A stretch of 64,000 bases of DNA from Tragulus kanchil (GCA_022376925.1 JAIOJX010000001.1:37046170-37110169), one strand, 5' to 3'; shown: positions 1 to 11,395, counted from the first letter of the stretch. The notes: generated by a model from the letters alone, not told the origin. Numbers and translations are program-made.

Positions 1-424
1 TGGCAGATGGATTCTTTAACTCTGAGTCACCACTGTGCCATGGGACGGTTGGAAGGGCTTCTGTGCTAGATAAAGGTCTAGGCACGCACTTGTCAGACTC
101 ATAGCTCATAAAACTATGGGATGGAGTGATAACATGCAGTATTTCCCTCTACGTGTGCAGGGATTTCTTAATCAACTTGTCTTTGCACCATTAATTTTTA
201 GTGCCTGATCTCTCCACATCTCCAGTGGCTCTGCCAATGGGCACAGCAGCCTGGCATTTCCAGTCTTGTCTCTACAAAGACTATTTCCCCAAAATTGTAT
301 TGCATAGTCCACTCACCTCTAACTCTGGTAGGTCCCGAATAAGCACAATTTCATTCAACTACTAGTTTTTAGATGTTTCTGGGATTCTTTCTGGTAAGGT
401 GGAAGGCAAATAAACTGTCTAGCT
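1..424. other. Unassigned non-coding DNA
   Basis: No long frame, recognisable repeat or RNA gene is visible here. Composition is ordinary for mammalian intergenic or intronic sequence. Confidence 0.5.
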
Positions 425-590
425 AGGGATTTCTAAGTTTGAACCTCAGCAATGCTGTGTGATCTTCGTTAAGTTGCCTAACCTCTCTGAATCTGTTTCT
501 TCATTTTTAGAGTAGGTATCATGACACCCACTGCAGATGATCGCTGTGAGGATGAAACAGTGTGGCATGTATGAATACGCCCTTCTCAGA
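425..590 (+). repeat. MIR SINE
   Basis: The order of segments matches the core and 3' part of MIR: a tRNA-like core, then a stretch resembling 'gtgtgatcttcgttaagttg', 'cctaacctctctgaatctg', 'tttcttcattttta' and 'gtgaggatgaaa'. It is diverged, as expected for this pan-mammalian family. The edges are approximate. Confidence 0.75.
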
Positions 591-1324
591 AACTATCCCT
601 TCTAGGTTCTAGAAGCATTTAGCATGTAATGGGGAATGAAGAATGGATAGGGGGGCAGTGAAAGCAGAGCCTGGGGAGAAAGGGGGAATAATAAAGGGAG
701 ATGCAGGTGTGAATGGAAGGGTAGCAGGGGAGTGTAGCACCTGATACTTTCTGTGTTCTCTGTGAGCGGAGAGAAGCCACTGAGCACAAGAAAGTGAGAG
801 TGGGCAGGAGTCTGGAGGAATCTCACAGTCAGTCATTAGTGCTAATTTTCACATGTTGATTATGTAGAGGGGTTGGCCCCTCGCTCCAGTGGCCTCACTG
901 CCCACAGTTCTAGAAATTTTCTTCTTCTCCAGAAAACCTGCTTGGATTAGGCACAACATGGGTTCTCCATGACAAACCCTGTGCACGTCACTGCTACTCT
1001 TCCCAATTGCCATCTCCCAAAGATTACTCTGGCCCCACCCAGAACTCTTCCAGACTCCTTGCATGTGGTGGTTTGTCGTGCATTTTTCTCTTCCACTATC
1101 CTAAATGTTTATGAATGCAGTGAACAATCAGCAGGTCTGTTTGGACTGGAAGCTTCCTGAAGACAGGATCAGGCTGGTGAAGTTCTCTCCGTGGAGACAG
1201 CAGGAGCACAGAGACGCCTTGAAGCATTGCCTCCTGCTATCCTCTTTTCTACCACCTGGGGGCGACACAGAGGCCCATGAGCCCTTCTTTGGCTTGTCCT
1301 CATCTTTTCCATGCGTTGAAATGT
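591..1324. other. Unassigned non-coding DNA
   Basis: No repeat or gene recognised. The short frames on both strands lack codon-like composition or known domains. Confidence 0.45.
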
Positions 1325-1605
1325 GTCTTACGTTTTCCTCTCTCCCTTTCTTCTCTCTCCTCCATGTTTCCCTCTTCTTTCTCTTCAGTTCTGTCTTTTT
1401 TTCTGTTTCTCTACCTCTCTTTCTCTCTTTTAGTACCTCAATAAGTATCTCTTTTCATCTATCTCCCTGCCTTGTGTGTATGTGTCTCTCTTCTCTCTGT
1501 GTGTCTCTGTCTGTTTCCTTTTTCTCCCCCTTCTTACTTTTTTCTTACCCTTTCACCTGTTCCCTTTCACTGAGAAACCCTTTCAGTGTTTCTCTGGATT
1601 TCTTG
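1325..1605. repeat. Pyrimidine-rich low-complexity tract
   Basis: A C/T-rich tract on the + strand with many ctctt, tttct and gtgtctct motifs. It generates a spurious 179-residue Ser/Phe/Leu-rich frame at 1105-1644. The 3' part of the tract, from 1483, is repeated at 2562 as the start of a 1.0-kb duplication. Confidence 0.8.
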
Positions 1606-2497
1606 AACTGTGTGGAATTCCTTCACAATAGATGGAGACTGTGAGAAAGTGGTTGGGAATGAGGACGATTTACTGCCGCCAGAGAAGGAGCTAGTCTTCC
1701 TTCCATCTATAAACGGTGTGAAACAAATCCTTTGGAATCAGCCTCCACCTCCTCAGCTGCCAGCTTTCAAAAGATGCTCTGCTGTCCATCACAGTCCCTC
1801 TGCCCCGTGAAACAGTGTGCTCTCCAGGTGGCAATACAGTGAAAGGAGCCTGGAAGGTACATGTCATCACAAGCCAGGGGGAATGTGGCAGATGGCCTAG
1901 GGCATCTTCCCAGGGACAAGGGAGAGAATACAGTTCCATGCATTTGGCCCCAGGACCTTTAACACTTGTCCAGTGTTCACACAAACATACTTGGAAAATA
2001 TCCCAAGGACTCCTGATGTCAAGGGTATGATGCTAGAATCAAGCCTTCCCTCAGATGCTTCTTTATGTTGCCCTAAACGCCAATCTCATCCTCACCCCCA
2101 ACCCAGGCACTTGGCAAATATCGAGGCTGAAGCTTCAGGCAGGAGGCATGTCCATGACCTTTATAAACTCCTCGGATGTGGGACTCCTCTGATCATATGC
2201 TATGTTAGGTGCGGCACATGTTTTGCAGCAAAGTTCTGCCTCCCCCTCATCAGCCCTGGGGTGCTGGTGTGAAAAGAACCTTGAAATGGAAGCCAGCCAC
2301 CTTAGTTTAGGGTGCCAACTCCCACACCCTTCCTCCATTGCTACTGTGGCCCCCAGTGGTTTTACGAAGCATCCCCCAGGTGAATAACCCTTTCAAAAGG
2401 AATATATATATGCACAGTGTTAAACTAAGACATATGAACAAAAAGAAAAAATAGGCTGCAAGCTCCTGATGCTTATGGCTGATACCCAATTATGAAG
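1483..2497 (+). repeat. Duplication 1, copy A (1015 bp)
   Basis: Repeated in direct orientation at 2562-3576, an offset of 1079 bases. All open frames inside, for example the 97-residue minus-strand frame at 1691-1984, recur unchanged in copy B. There is no recognisable gene. The content is the end of a pyrimidine-rich tract followed by unassigned sequence. See the findings on false duplication. Confidence 0.97.
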
Positions 2498-2561
2498 GCC
2501 CAGGTGAAAATAACCCTTTGAGCAACAATGGTCTTAACAAGGTGGATGATTGTTTTAATAT
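2498..2561. other. Junction spacer of duplication 1
   Basis: This 64-bp spacer contains a near copy of unique sequence found beyond copy B: 'gagcaacaatggtcttaaca' and what follows at about 2520-2550 match 3635-3665. The match is preceded by degraded sequence. The spacer end, next to copy B, loosely resembles the flank before copy A. This is the pattern of two noisy contig ends laid end to end. Confidence 0.75.
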
Positions 2562-3576
2562 TGTCTCTCTTCTCTCTGTGTGTCTCTGTCTGTTTCCTTT
2601 TTCTCCCCCTTCTTACTTTTTTCTTACCCTTTCACCTGTTCCCTTTCACTGAGAAACCCTTTCAGTGTTTCTCTGGATTTCTTGAACTGTGTGGAATTCC
2701 TTCACAATAGATGGAGACTGTGAGAAAGTGGTTGGGAATGAGGACGATTTACTGCCGCCAGAGAAGGAGCTAGTCTTCCTTCCATCTATAAACGGTGTGA
2801 AACAAATCCTTTGGAATCAGCCTCCACCTCCTCAGCTGCCAGCTTTCAAAAGATGCTCTGCTGTCCATCACAGTCCCTCTGCCCCGTGAAACAGTGTGCT
2901 CTCCAGGTGGCAATACAGTGAAAGGAGCCTGGAAGGTACATGTCATCACAAGCCAGGGGGAATGTGGCAGATGGCCTAGGGCATCTTCCCAGGGACAAGG
3001 GAGAGAATACAGTTCCATGCATTTGGCCCCAGGACCTTTAACACTTGTCCAGTGTTCACACAAACATACTTGGAAAATATCCCAAGGACTCCTGATGTCA
3101 AGGGTATGATGCTAGAATCAAGCCTTCCCTCAGATGCTTCTTTATGTTGCCCTAAACGCCAATCTCATCCTCACCCCCAACCCAGGCACTTGGCAAATAT
3201 CGAGGCTGAAGCTTCAGGCAGGAGGCATGTCCATGACCTTTATAAACTCCTCGGATGTGGGACTCCTCTGATCATATGCTATGTTAGGTGCGGCACATGT
3301 TTTGCAGCAAAGTTCTGCCTCCCCCTCATCAGCCCTGGGGTGCTGGTGTGAAAAGAACCTTGAAATGGAAGCCAGCCACCTTAGTTTAGGGTGCCAACTC
3401 CCACACCCTTCCTCCATTGCTACTGTGGCCCCCAGTGGTTTTACGAAGCATCCCCCAGGTGAATAACCCTTTCAAAAGGAATATATATATGCACAGTGTT
3501 AAACTAAGACATATGAACAAAAAGAAAAAATAGGCTGCAAGCTCCTGATGCTTATGGCTGATACCCAATTATGAAG
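2562..3576 (+). repeat. Duplication 1, copy B (1015 bp)
   Basis: Near-identical to 1483-2497. The copy boundary at 3576 falls after '...ccaattatgaag', where copy A diverges into the spacer and copy B continues into new unique sequence. Confidence 0.97.
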
Positions 3577-4019
3577 CTGGAACAAAGTTCCAAATGAAGT
3601 GTAAAACAAAGCTACAAACCCAATAAAAATCAAATGAGCAACAATGGTCTTAACAAGGTGGATGATGTTGTTTTTCTCAAATTCAATTGCTGCTCAGATC
3701 GTGACTGCAGTACCGACTGGGACACAGGTTCCTTTGAGTTCGTCGTGCTGTATTACCGCATGCCAGGCGATGACTCAGCTCTCACACCGCTTTTTTTCCT
3801 ATTAGATCTACTGCTAAACTGTCATTCCCACAGCCCTCAGGGACATCATTTGGCCTTCACTGGGACTAAGCCATCATTTATGTATTAAGTCTTGCTATGT
3901 TCTTTTCTCATTAGTCCTTGACAATGCAAGTAGGACAATGTGAAGCTAATGAGATCTTTTATACAAAATGTGGCAGAGATTGCTGGTTATCTACCCCATC
4001 AACCACTCCCTTCCTCCCA
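3577..4019. other. Unassigned non-coding DNA
   Basis: No recognisable repeat. An 84-codon open frame at 3634-3888 has no identifiable domain and I do not treat it as a gene. Confidence 0.4.
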
Positions 4020-4445
4020 GAGTGTGCCCAACTAAAACACTACGTTCCCTGGCCTCCCCTATAGGTAGGCATGGCCATATCACAAAATTCTAGCCAATGA
4101 GATCTAAGTGGAAGGGTTTTGGGGATTTTGGGGAGATCTCCTAAAAGGGATAGGCACTGGTCTTTCTTTGGCTTTTCCTTCCTATTACTGCTTGAAGTGA
4201 ACAAGTATTACCCAGGGCTATAGCCAGCAAGTTGGATCATGAGAATGAAAGCTAGACTCTAAGGACAACCCTGCAGAGAGCTGGGATTACAGTCGCTGCC
4301 AACTTCGTGGAGTGACCACCCTAAACCTACACATCCGATCTCTGGACTTCTTTGACACGATAGAGAACTAACCTTCCACCTTATTTAACCAGTGTCATTT
4401 TAGATGACTTTCTGTTACATGCAGCCCAACCTGATCCAAAAATCT
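4020..4445 (+). repeat. MaLR-like LTR (tentative)
   Basis: The sequence follows the order seen in old mammalian MaLR/MLT-type LTRs: 'gccaatgagatctaagtgga', a purine-rich middle, 'ggacttctttgacacg', then 'ttatttaaccagtgtcattt' and '...tgttacatgcagcccaacct'. Family assignment rests on general resemblance only. Edges are approximate. Confidence 0.45.
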
Positions 4446-5439
4446 TATGGCTGCCTTTAATTTTATAAGGTAGCCATCCAGTCGTATGATACAGAATAGG
4501 CTTCTATCATTTATTTTAGCTTTTTATGGTAATAAAAACACAATTTTAAAAATTATCACAGAAAAAACTCTAGCTCCTAAGAATATTCCATACCCCAAGA
4601 GATCGCCAGAGCCTGGGAGAAACTTTGGCATAGTAGTTAGGACCCAGAAAGGATCTAGGAACCCAAGACCTAGGTGATGAGGCACAGATCTTTGAACTTC
4701 TACAGGGGATCACCTGACCTTCAGCTTATGTCTCAGGCCAGCAGACAGCTAAGAGGGAAGCTTAGGAGAAAAGGGCAGAGGCATCAGGGAAGAGGACAAA
4801 CAACTGCGCCATCCTACCTAAACCACCTCTGCAGCCTTTCTCAGACTCAGCTTCCTTTGTCTTTGCCCCAAGTAGCTGCACAGAAGACAGCTCCTGCTGG
4901 AATGAGAAACCATAAGCCAAGAGAGTGACTGTCATTGCTTCCTAGAACGCCAGGGGCCTGAAGCAGGTGACAGGGAGGTTGGGGCCAAAGCACTAGCCAG
5001 GAAGGGTCAGCTTTCTATCCCTCCATGGGGCCCCAGCTGCTGGACTTAGCTATGACCCGGGAAACTTGATTCCTGTGACTGAAATCCCTATGCTAATTTC
5101 AAATTTAGCCCTGGGCTTGGGCCACTTCGTAAACTGCCTCCTCATTTGTTCCCCTCCCCACCACTGCCTCAGGGTTCAGGGCCAGAGTTTGGTAGAAGAG
5201 GGGGTGCTACGAAATATGAGCCTCAGTTTGGCCTGCTTAACTTGTCTGCAGAAAATAAATCTTAATCAAGTCCCTGGAAAGAGGTCCTCCTGCCTTCACT
5301 GCAATTCTTTCTCTCTCCTCTCCCTTTGTCTCCTGTCCACTCCCACCAACCTCTCTGCCTTCCTAGAGTCCTTGTCCTTGGCCAGCCTGCCTTCCCTTCC
5401 CCTGCAGGCTGTGCTGGGCCCCATGGGTGAAGCAGTGGA
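4446..5439. other. Unassigned non-coding DNA
   Basis: No repeat recognised. Open frames at 4674-4928 and 5066-5473 are short and show no domain or splice context that would support a gene. Confidence 0.4.
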
Positions 5440-5560
5440 AAAGCACGTGTTTGGGCTACAGCATGAAAGCTAATCCCAGATCTACCACTAACTAGCTGTG
5501 AGATCCAGGGCGAGTCACTTCAATCCTCTGAGTCTGTTTCCACTCCTGGTAATTCTCCTA
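5440..5560 (+). repeat. MIR SINE fragment
   Basis: The segment 'ctaccactaactagctgtga' followed by 'cactt(c)aatcctctgagtct' is the MIR core in plus orientation, moderately diverged. Confidence 0.7.
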
Positions 5561-5631
5561 ATACAGCTGCCCCCACGATTCAATTGAGACAAAAATGTGT
5601 ACTTCCAACACCTAATACGGGCTTTCAATCA

Positions 5632-5672
5632 ACACGTGTGTGTGTGTACGCGCGCGCACGCGCGTGTGCATG
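5632..5672. repeat. Alternating purine/pyrimidine tract, Z-DNA candidate
   Basis: Forty-one bases alternate purine and pyrimidine without a break: a (GT)n run, then (CG)n with two CA steps, then GT/GC. Its centre at about 5648-5664 is nearly pure CG, unusual in a CpG-depleted genome. Such tracts are the classical left-handed DNA formers. Confidence 0.9.
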
Positions 5673-6039
5673 GGTGCATAGCTCCTACTAGCCACAACTA
5701 TTCCCCAAATCTGACCCTCCTCTTCTGCTGCCAGCCTTAGTGAAAGGCACCTGCTGCCAGCCGGAAAGCAAGGAATCATTCCTGACTCATTCCTCTACCT
5801 TGTCTTCCGGCTCCAACCCATCACCAACCAAATCCTGTCAATTTTACCTTCCAGTCTCAGTCAGATACTGTCCCATAATACCATGTACCTCCAGCATTGC
5901 TTTGAAAAGTTGCAGTTTTACATAAATGGCTGTGATCATTCATGCCCATCTCCCTTCTCATCACTGTATTCCCAGTACCTAGCCCAGCACCAGTTAGGTA
6001 TTAATAGATATTGTTGAATAAATGAATGAGGTAGAGGTA
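5673..6039. other. Unassigned non-coding DNA
   Basis: No feature recognised. The stretch near 5950-6030 ('ttgttgaataaatgaatgag') resembles the 3' tail of MIR-type elements but is too short to assign. Confidence 0.35.
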
Positions 6040-6150
6040 AGCTATTTGAGATTCAGAGAAGTTAAGCAACTTGCCCAGAGTCACACAGTAAGCAGCCATG
6101 CCAGGATGTGAACTAATGCTCAAGTTGGTGCTCTTAATCATAGTGTTAGC
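6040..6150 (-). repeat. MIR SINE (antisense)
   Basis: 'agagaagttaagcaacttgc', 'cccagagtcacacagtaagc' and 'gatgtgaactaatgctc' are the antisense MIR core. The duplication boundary at 6074 falls inside it. Confidence 0.75.
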
Positions 6151-6586
6151 CGTAATGAGACCGACATAACAGGATGGGCCATGGTACAGGTGTAAGGTGA
6201 GGCAGAAAGGCTATAAAGTAACCTCTGTATTTTTGCTTGGGGACTGGATTTGCACTCTTTCCCTTTCCTGGTTAGGGACTGCATCAGTGGAAGTCTGCAT
6301 CAGGATTCTAATCTTGTCAAGATTAGACAAGACCATGCCACAGTGTCGTGGGCAAAGCATAAGTGTACATGTGGGGAGTGCTGGGGGAGATCAATGAAAT
6401 AGTCAGACCTAGACCTGGTAAAATAGAGCTAGCTATGGAGCGATACGGAGACTTCCTGAAGCCTGAAGGCGGTAGGGATGGGGAGTTAGCACCACCTGGT
6501 GGACTCCAAGCTCATTTCAAGTCAATAATGAGTGCCGAGGAAAGTGTTGGAGAGTCTGGGCTGAAAAGGCCAGATAGGTATAGAAG

Positions 6587-6794
6587 GGGCTTCCCTGGTA
6601 GCTCAGCTGGTAAAGAATCTGCCTGCAATGCGGAGACCCTGGTTCAATTCCTGGTTCAGGAAGATCCCACGGAGAAGGAAATGGCTGCCCACTCTAGTAT
6701 TCTTTCCTGGAGAATTCCATGAACAGAGGAGCCTGGCAGGCTGCAGTCTATGGGGTCACAAAGAGTTGGACACGACTGAAGTGACTAAGCAGAG
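6587..6794 (+). mobile_element. Bov-tA SINE (in duplication 2, copy A)
   Basis: A tRNA-like head with A box (tagctcagctggtaaag) and B box (ggttcaattcc) is joined to a Bov-A body ending 'ggggtcacaaagagttggac' and 'acgactgaagtgac'. This dimeric structure is diagnostic of ruminant Bov-tA. It has no coding capacity and is mobilised by the BovB machinery, with which it shares its 3' end. Confidence 0.95.
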
Positions 6795-6804
6795 CGCGGG
6801 AAAA

Positions 6805-6980
6805 GAATTCATTACTGAGAGCTTACTGTACTGGATGGTACTTAAATCCTCACACCAACCCAGATCAGGAACCAAAGACCAAAGTGGTTAAGTACCTTGC
6901 TTGAGATCAAACGACTAAGGGATGACAGTTAGAACTTGGACCCAGGTCTGCCTTTCTAGAGCTCACCTTCTTTCTACTGT
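6805..6980 (-). repeat. MIR SINE (antisense), copy A
   Basis: 'ttactgagagcttactgt', 'aaatcctcacaccaaccc', 'agtaccttgcttgagatcaa' and 'gaacttggacccaggtctgc' follow the antisense MIR order. Repeated at about 7915-8090 in copy B. Confidence 0.75.
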
Positions 6981-7136
6981 GCTACATGTGGCATGAAGAA
7001 GCCATGAGGAGCAAAGGAAGGAAATTTTAAGGAAGAACAGAAGTTAAATTTCAGGTCAATTCTGCTCAAGAAAAGCACGAAGCTGGCAATAGAGTTCAGA
7101 CAAGCTGTCCCTTCCCAAGGGTCTGCTGCACTGGCC

Positions 7137-7183
7137 CCCAATGGGTAAGAAGAGAGGTAAGCATTTAGTTCAGAAAGTTAAGC
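7137..7183. other. Junction spacer of duplication 2
   Basis: The second half, 'agaggtaagcatttagttca' and 'gaaagttaagc', is a corrupted version of the unique flank just before copy A, 'agaggtaagctatttgagat' and so on at about 6032-6068. It carries several small indels and substitutions, whereas the neighbouring kilobase copies match exactly. Confidence 0.8.
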
Positions 7184-7696
7184 CCCAGAGTCACACAGTA
7201 AGCAGCCATGCCAGGATGTGAACTAATGCTCAAGTTGGTGCTCTTAATCATAGTGTTAGCCGTAATGAGACCGACATAACAGGATGGGCCATGGTACAGG
7301 TGTAAGGTGAGGCAGAAAGGCTATAAAGTAACCTCTGTATTTTTGCTTGGGGACTGGATTTGCACTCTTTCCCTTTCCTGGTTAGGGACTGCATCAGTGG
7401 AAGTCTGCATCAGGATTCTAATCTTGTCAAGATTAGACAAGACCATGCCACAGTGTCGTGGGCAAAGCATAAGTGTACATGTGGGGAGTGCTGGGGGAGA
7501 TCAATGAAATAGTCAGACCTAGACCTGGTAAAATAGAGCTAGCTATGGAGCGATACGGAGACTTCCTGAAGCCTGAAGGCGGTAGGGATGGGGAGTTAGC
7601 ACCACCTGGTGGACTCCAAGCTCATTTCAAGTCAATAATGAGTGCCGAGGAAAGTGTTGGAGAGTCTGGGCTGAAAAGGCCAGATAGGTATAGAAG

Positions 7697-7904
7697 GGGC
7701 TTCCCTGGTAGCTCAGCTGGTAAAGAATCTGCCTGCAATGCGGAGACCCTGGTTCAATTCCTGGTTCAGGAAGATCCCACGGAGAAGGAAATGGCTGCCC
7801 ACTCTAGTATTCTTTCCTGGAGAATTCCATGAACAGAGGAGCCTGGCAGGCTGCAGTCTATGGGGTCACAAAGAGTTGGACACGACTGAAGTGACTAAGC
7901 AGAG
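7697..7904 (+). mobile_element. Bov-tA SINE (in duplication 2, copy B)
   Basis: The same insertion as 6587-6794, repeated 1110 bases downstream with no visible difference. It is not an independent insertion. Confidence 0.95.
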
Positions 7905-7914
7905 CGCGGGAAAA

Positions 7915-8090
7915 GAATTCATTACTGAGAGCTTACTGTACTGGATGGTACTTAAATCCTCACACCAACCCAGATCAGGAACCAAAGACCAAAGTGGTTA
8001 AGTACCTTGCTTGAGATCAAACGACTAAGGGATGACAGTTAGAACTTGGACCCAGGTCTGCCTTTCTAGAGCTCACCTTCTTTCTACTGT
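7915..8090 (-). repeat. MIR SINE (antisense), copy B
   Basis: Duplicate of the MIR at 6805-6980. Confidence 0.75.
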
Positions 8091-8499
8091 GCTACATGTG
8101 GCATGAAGAAGCCATGAGGAGCAAAGGAAGGAAATTTTAAGGAAGAACAGAAGTTAAATTTCAGGTCAATTCTGCTCAAGAAAAGCACGAAGCTGGCAAT
8201 AGAGTTCAGACAAGCTGTCCCTTCCCAAGGGTCTGCTGCACTGGCCAGGTACCCCAGCCCCATGCCATCTCCCTCATTCTGTTTCCTATTTGCAGCAAGT
8301 TCTTGATGCCTTAGTGTCTCAAGATGTTAGTGGCCACTGTCTTGGATCCTTCTCTGTCCTTAAGGGAAGGAAACTAAGGAAATTTAGGAAGACCATCCAC
8401 AAATCATAGGAATTTGGATTAAGTTAAACTAAATGCAAAATATTGAGTGTCTATCCTAGCCTGGTTCTGTGTGGTCTTTAGGTTGCAAAATAGACACCT

Positions 8500-8680
8500 A
8501 CCTGAAATATTTAGCTCCCAACTCTACCACTTACCAACTGCAGGAAGTCACTTCCTTTCTCTGATTCTTGGGTTCCTCATCAGTAAATAGAGATAATTAT
8601 CCCTTCTGGGACATTGGGAAAACTCAGAGAGAATGTCTACATAATACTCTTAACATTGGCACATGCAATGCTATTACTAA
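8500..8680 (+). repeat. MIR SINE
   Basis: 'caactctaccacttacca', 'gtcacttcctttctctgat', 'cctcatcagtaaatagagat' and 'gagagaatgtctac' follow the MIR core and tail in plus orientation. Confidence 0.7.
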
Positions 8681-8810
8681 TGACCAGTTGAATCAAGCAT
8701 AACATATCCTGTTCTAGCCGATCTTAATAGTTACCAATACATTGTTAAAGGATTCCATTTATTTATTCATTCATACATTTCGTTGAAAACACAGTTAACA
8801 GTCTTATTCT

Positions 8811-9122
8811 ATGTTCCCTTGTAGCTCAGTTGGTAAAGAATCTGCCTGCAATGCAAGAGACCTCGGTTCAATTCCTGGGTCAGGAAGATCCCCTGGAGAA
8901 GGGATAGACTACCTAATCCACTATGCTTGGGCTTCCCTGTTGGCTCAGCTGGTAAAAAATTCACCCACAGTGTGGGACACCTGGGTTCTATCCTTGGGTC
9001 AGGATCCCCTAGAGGAGGAAATGGCAACCCACTCCAGTATTCTTGCCTGGAGAATTCCAGGACAGAGAAGCCTGCCAGACTACATTCCATGGGGTCACAA
9101 AGAGTCATACATGGCTTAGCAA
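8811..9122 (+). mobile_element. Bov-tA2-type SINE (two tRNA-like heads plus Bov-A)
   Basis: A first tRNA-like unit starts 'cccttgtagctcagttgg', with B box 'ggttcaattcc'. A second starts 'gcttccctgttggctcagct'. The Bov-A body ('cactccagtattcttgcctg' to 'ggggtcacaaagagtca') follows. The three-part structure is the ruminant Bov-tA2 form. Open frames through it on both strands are spurious. Confidence 0.93.
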
Positions 9123-9334
9123 CTGAGTATGCAAGATGAGAATAGAAGTCAACCAGGCAAAGAAAGGAGACAAAGGGAGACTTAGGGAGAGGGATGCATC
9201 TGCTTGTTCAAAGGCCTGAGGACAAGAAAGCGCAGCAACTTCACATAACTGCAGCCATCTCTTTCAGTTTCCCACGTGGTGTTCCACTTGCAAAGCAGGA
9301 CACACAAGAGACTTGGGCTTGATCTCTGGGCTAT

Positions 9335-9440
9335 TCTTGCCCAGAAAACCCCATAGACAGAGGAGCCTGGTGGGCTACATATAGTCCATGGGGGTCACAA
9401 ACAGTCAGACACTACTAAGTGACTGAGTACCATCACAATA
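9335..9440 (+). mobile_element. Bov-A SINE fragment
   Basis: 'ttcttgcccagaaaacccca', 'agacagaggagcctggtggg' and 'gtccatgggggtcacaaaca' are a 5'-truncated Bov-A body. Confidence 0.85.
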
Positions 9441-10065
9441 AACGTGATAGGGAACCAATTTCATAGTCTACTGCTTGTTTACATTGGGCCCAGTAACTGT
9501 TCAAGATCACACAAAGAATTTGCAGCAAACCTGAGATTAAGACCAATTTCCCTTCTTCCCCAACATGATGCATCGGATTCCTGGCCAAGTCTTATTTTAT
9601 GCAAAGTGTATCTTTAGCATAACATTGCGGATTCATTGAATACAGTTTCCAAGAATGAAACTGATGACCCTGAGTATGGATTTCAGGTCATTTATTTAGC
9701 AAGTCCTACTGAGCACATAATAGTGTGCAGCCCCACGCCAGATACTAACGATAGGTAAGCACCACTGAGTTTTTACACAGAGAGGTACGGAAATCTGCCA
9801 GCCCAGCCCCTCTTTTTGAGGCCTCCTGGGAAGGACAAGGAATTTTTGCATTTATAGGTAAAATGTGGGAGTCTGGCAGGAGGAAACTGGAACTTGGTCT
9901 TGCATACAAGCAGGCTAATGAAGTAGCTATCTGCTGGACGTCAAAATACCACAGGGAATGAACTGCATGACGTTGACCTTCTCAAGGAAACTAAAAGAAA
10001 CACACTTATTTGTAAGGGAATGCCACCTCACATTGCAGAGTCTAGCATTACAAAGAGAAAGCATC
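9441..10065. other. Mostly unassigned; possible MIR fragment near 9480-9560
   Basis: 'actgttcaagatcacacaaa' and what follows at about 9497-9550 resemble the antisense MIR core. The rest is not recognised. Confidence 0.4.
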
Positions 10066-10109
10066 AAAAAAAAAAAAAAAAAAGAAAGAAAGAAAGAAAG
10101 AAAGAGAGG
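10066..10109 (+). repeat. Poly(A) plus (GAAA)n microsatellite
   Basis: About 18 A residues are followed by five or six gaaa units and gagagg. This is a typical expanded tail of an old retroposon, but the body of such an element is not obvious upstream. Confidence 0.9.
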
Positions 10110-10635
10110 AAGCATCACCATGGTACTAGTCTATTCAGACTCTACTTTTATAATGCTCCACTAATTCAGTCAAGCCTAGGTGGGGTCTGTCATTCCCTTC
10201 CCAGAGTTTAAATAATCTGCTATTTTAAAAAATTCTCAAAACTTCTGATTTATAACAAAAGATGAGTAAGTTTAGAATGCATGAGAGGGACAAAGAATTT
10301 GGCCTATAAAATATTGGTTTATGACATGCATTCTTTTGGGGTTAAATATATATTTACTTTGTAAATCATTAAGAGAAACTACAAGATTAAAAAGAAGAAA
10401 CTGAAAATAACCTGTAACCCCCACAATCAACTATTAACTTTGTAGTTTTTCTACTGTCCTTTCCCATACATAGAAAAAGTTGAACAATTAAAAATATTAT
10501 ATCACATATACAAATGTATATCTTCTTTCACTCTAAACTTGTGAATGTTGTACCAACTCAGTAGTTCATCTCAAAAAACACAATTTCACTACTTTCTGTA
10601 TAATATTCCAATAAAAAATACAAGCTCCAGTAGAG
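10110..10635. other. Unassigned AT-rich DNA
   Basis: No repeat, gene or RNA is recognised. Confidence 0.4.
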
Positions 10636-10804
10636 TGTGTGTGCGTATTAAGTCACTTTGGTCGTCTCTGACTCTGTGCAACCCTATGGGCTGCAGCCCA
10701 CCAGGCTCCTCTGTCCATGGGATTCTCCAGGCAAGAATACTGGAGTCGGTTGCCATGCCCTCCTCCAGGGGATCTTCCAGACTCAGGGATCGAATCAGAG
10801 CCTC
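10636..10804 (-). mobile_element. Bov-A2/ART2-type SINE
   Basis: Antisense Bov-A: 'ttaagtcactttggtcgtct', 'tgcaaccctatgggctgcag', 'aagaatactggagtcggttg', then the B-box complement 'gggatcgaatc'. Confidence 0.92.
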
Positions 10805-11395
10805 TTAAATTTACTGTGCTGGCAGGGGGCACCCAGGAAGCAATATAGTATAGCAGTTCCCAAAGTGTAAAGATATTGTAGTGTTTGCTTAAAAAAAAAA
10901 AATAGTATTCCTTTAAAAAGTGATCCATTGGCAAGTGATTTTTCAAACCCTGGTTCAAACAGAAAACAAGTTTCTTTTCAGCAACGCTGATCTCTGTCTT
11001 GAACTCTCCAAGGAAATACGGCACAAGTATTTCTGTTTGTTCAAGGATCCTTTTATATGTGGAGCTTTTCATTAGGACACTACTCTATAGAAATAGTGAG
11101 GTATCGCCCCAGTGTGGACATTTAGGATGTTGCAGCGCTTTACTCTTAGAGCATTTTGCCTAACCATACTTGCATAGACAGGTGTGTGTATTTATCTAAC
11201 TTTCTCTCTTTCGAGACTCAAAGGACAGAAACTTTTGGGTCCCCCAAAACAACACACTTCTCATTCTTCCCTGTCTGGTAATTTTTTCTGGCTCTCAATG
11301 GATCACATCTCATGGGGGATCCTAAGGAAAAGAGTCTTAGTCTGACTGGGATTCTTTCTGCCAATCTCAAGGTCTGCCTCTTTGTAGTAGAGGTT
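10805..11395. other. Unassigned non-coding DNA
   Basis: A short A-run occurs at about 10891. I recognise no gene or repeat. The 139-residue minus frame at 10653-11072 runs through the neighbouring SINE and is spurious. Confidence 0.4.

Larger units (their letters stand above)
6074..7136 (+). repeat. Duplication 2, copy A (1063 bp)
   Basis: Direct repeat of 7184-8246, an offset of 1110. Every open frame in it (for example 6197-6397 and 6363-6722) recurs unchanged. Contains the end of a MIR, unassigned sequence, a Bov-tA SINE and a second MIR. Confidence 0.97.
7184..8246 (+). repeat. Duplication 2, copy B (1063 bp)
   Basis: Near-identical to 6074-7136. Both copies end at 'gtctgctgcactggcc'. 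The sequence then diverges, copy A into the spacer and copy B into unique DNA. Confidence 0.97.

Noticed and set aside
1105..1644. 179-codon open frame
   Set aside because: A product of a pyrimidine-rich tract with Ser/Phe/Leu bias; no domain, and half of it reappears in a duplication.
1483..3576. CRISPR or satellite-type array
   Set aside because: Only two copies per locus, each ~1 kb, with unrelated content between loci.
8809..9119. About 100-codon frames on both strands through SINEs
   Set aside because: Bov-tA has no coding function; the frames recur at every Bov-tA copy.
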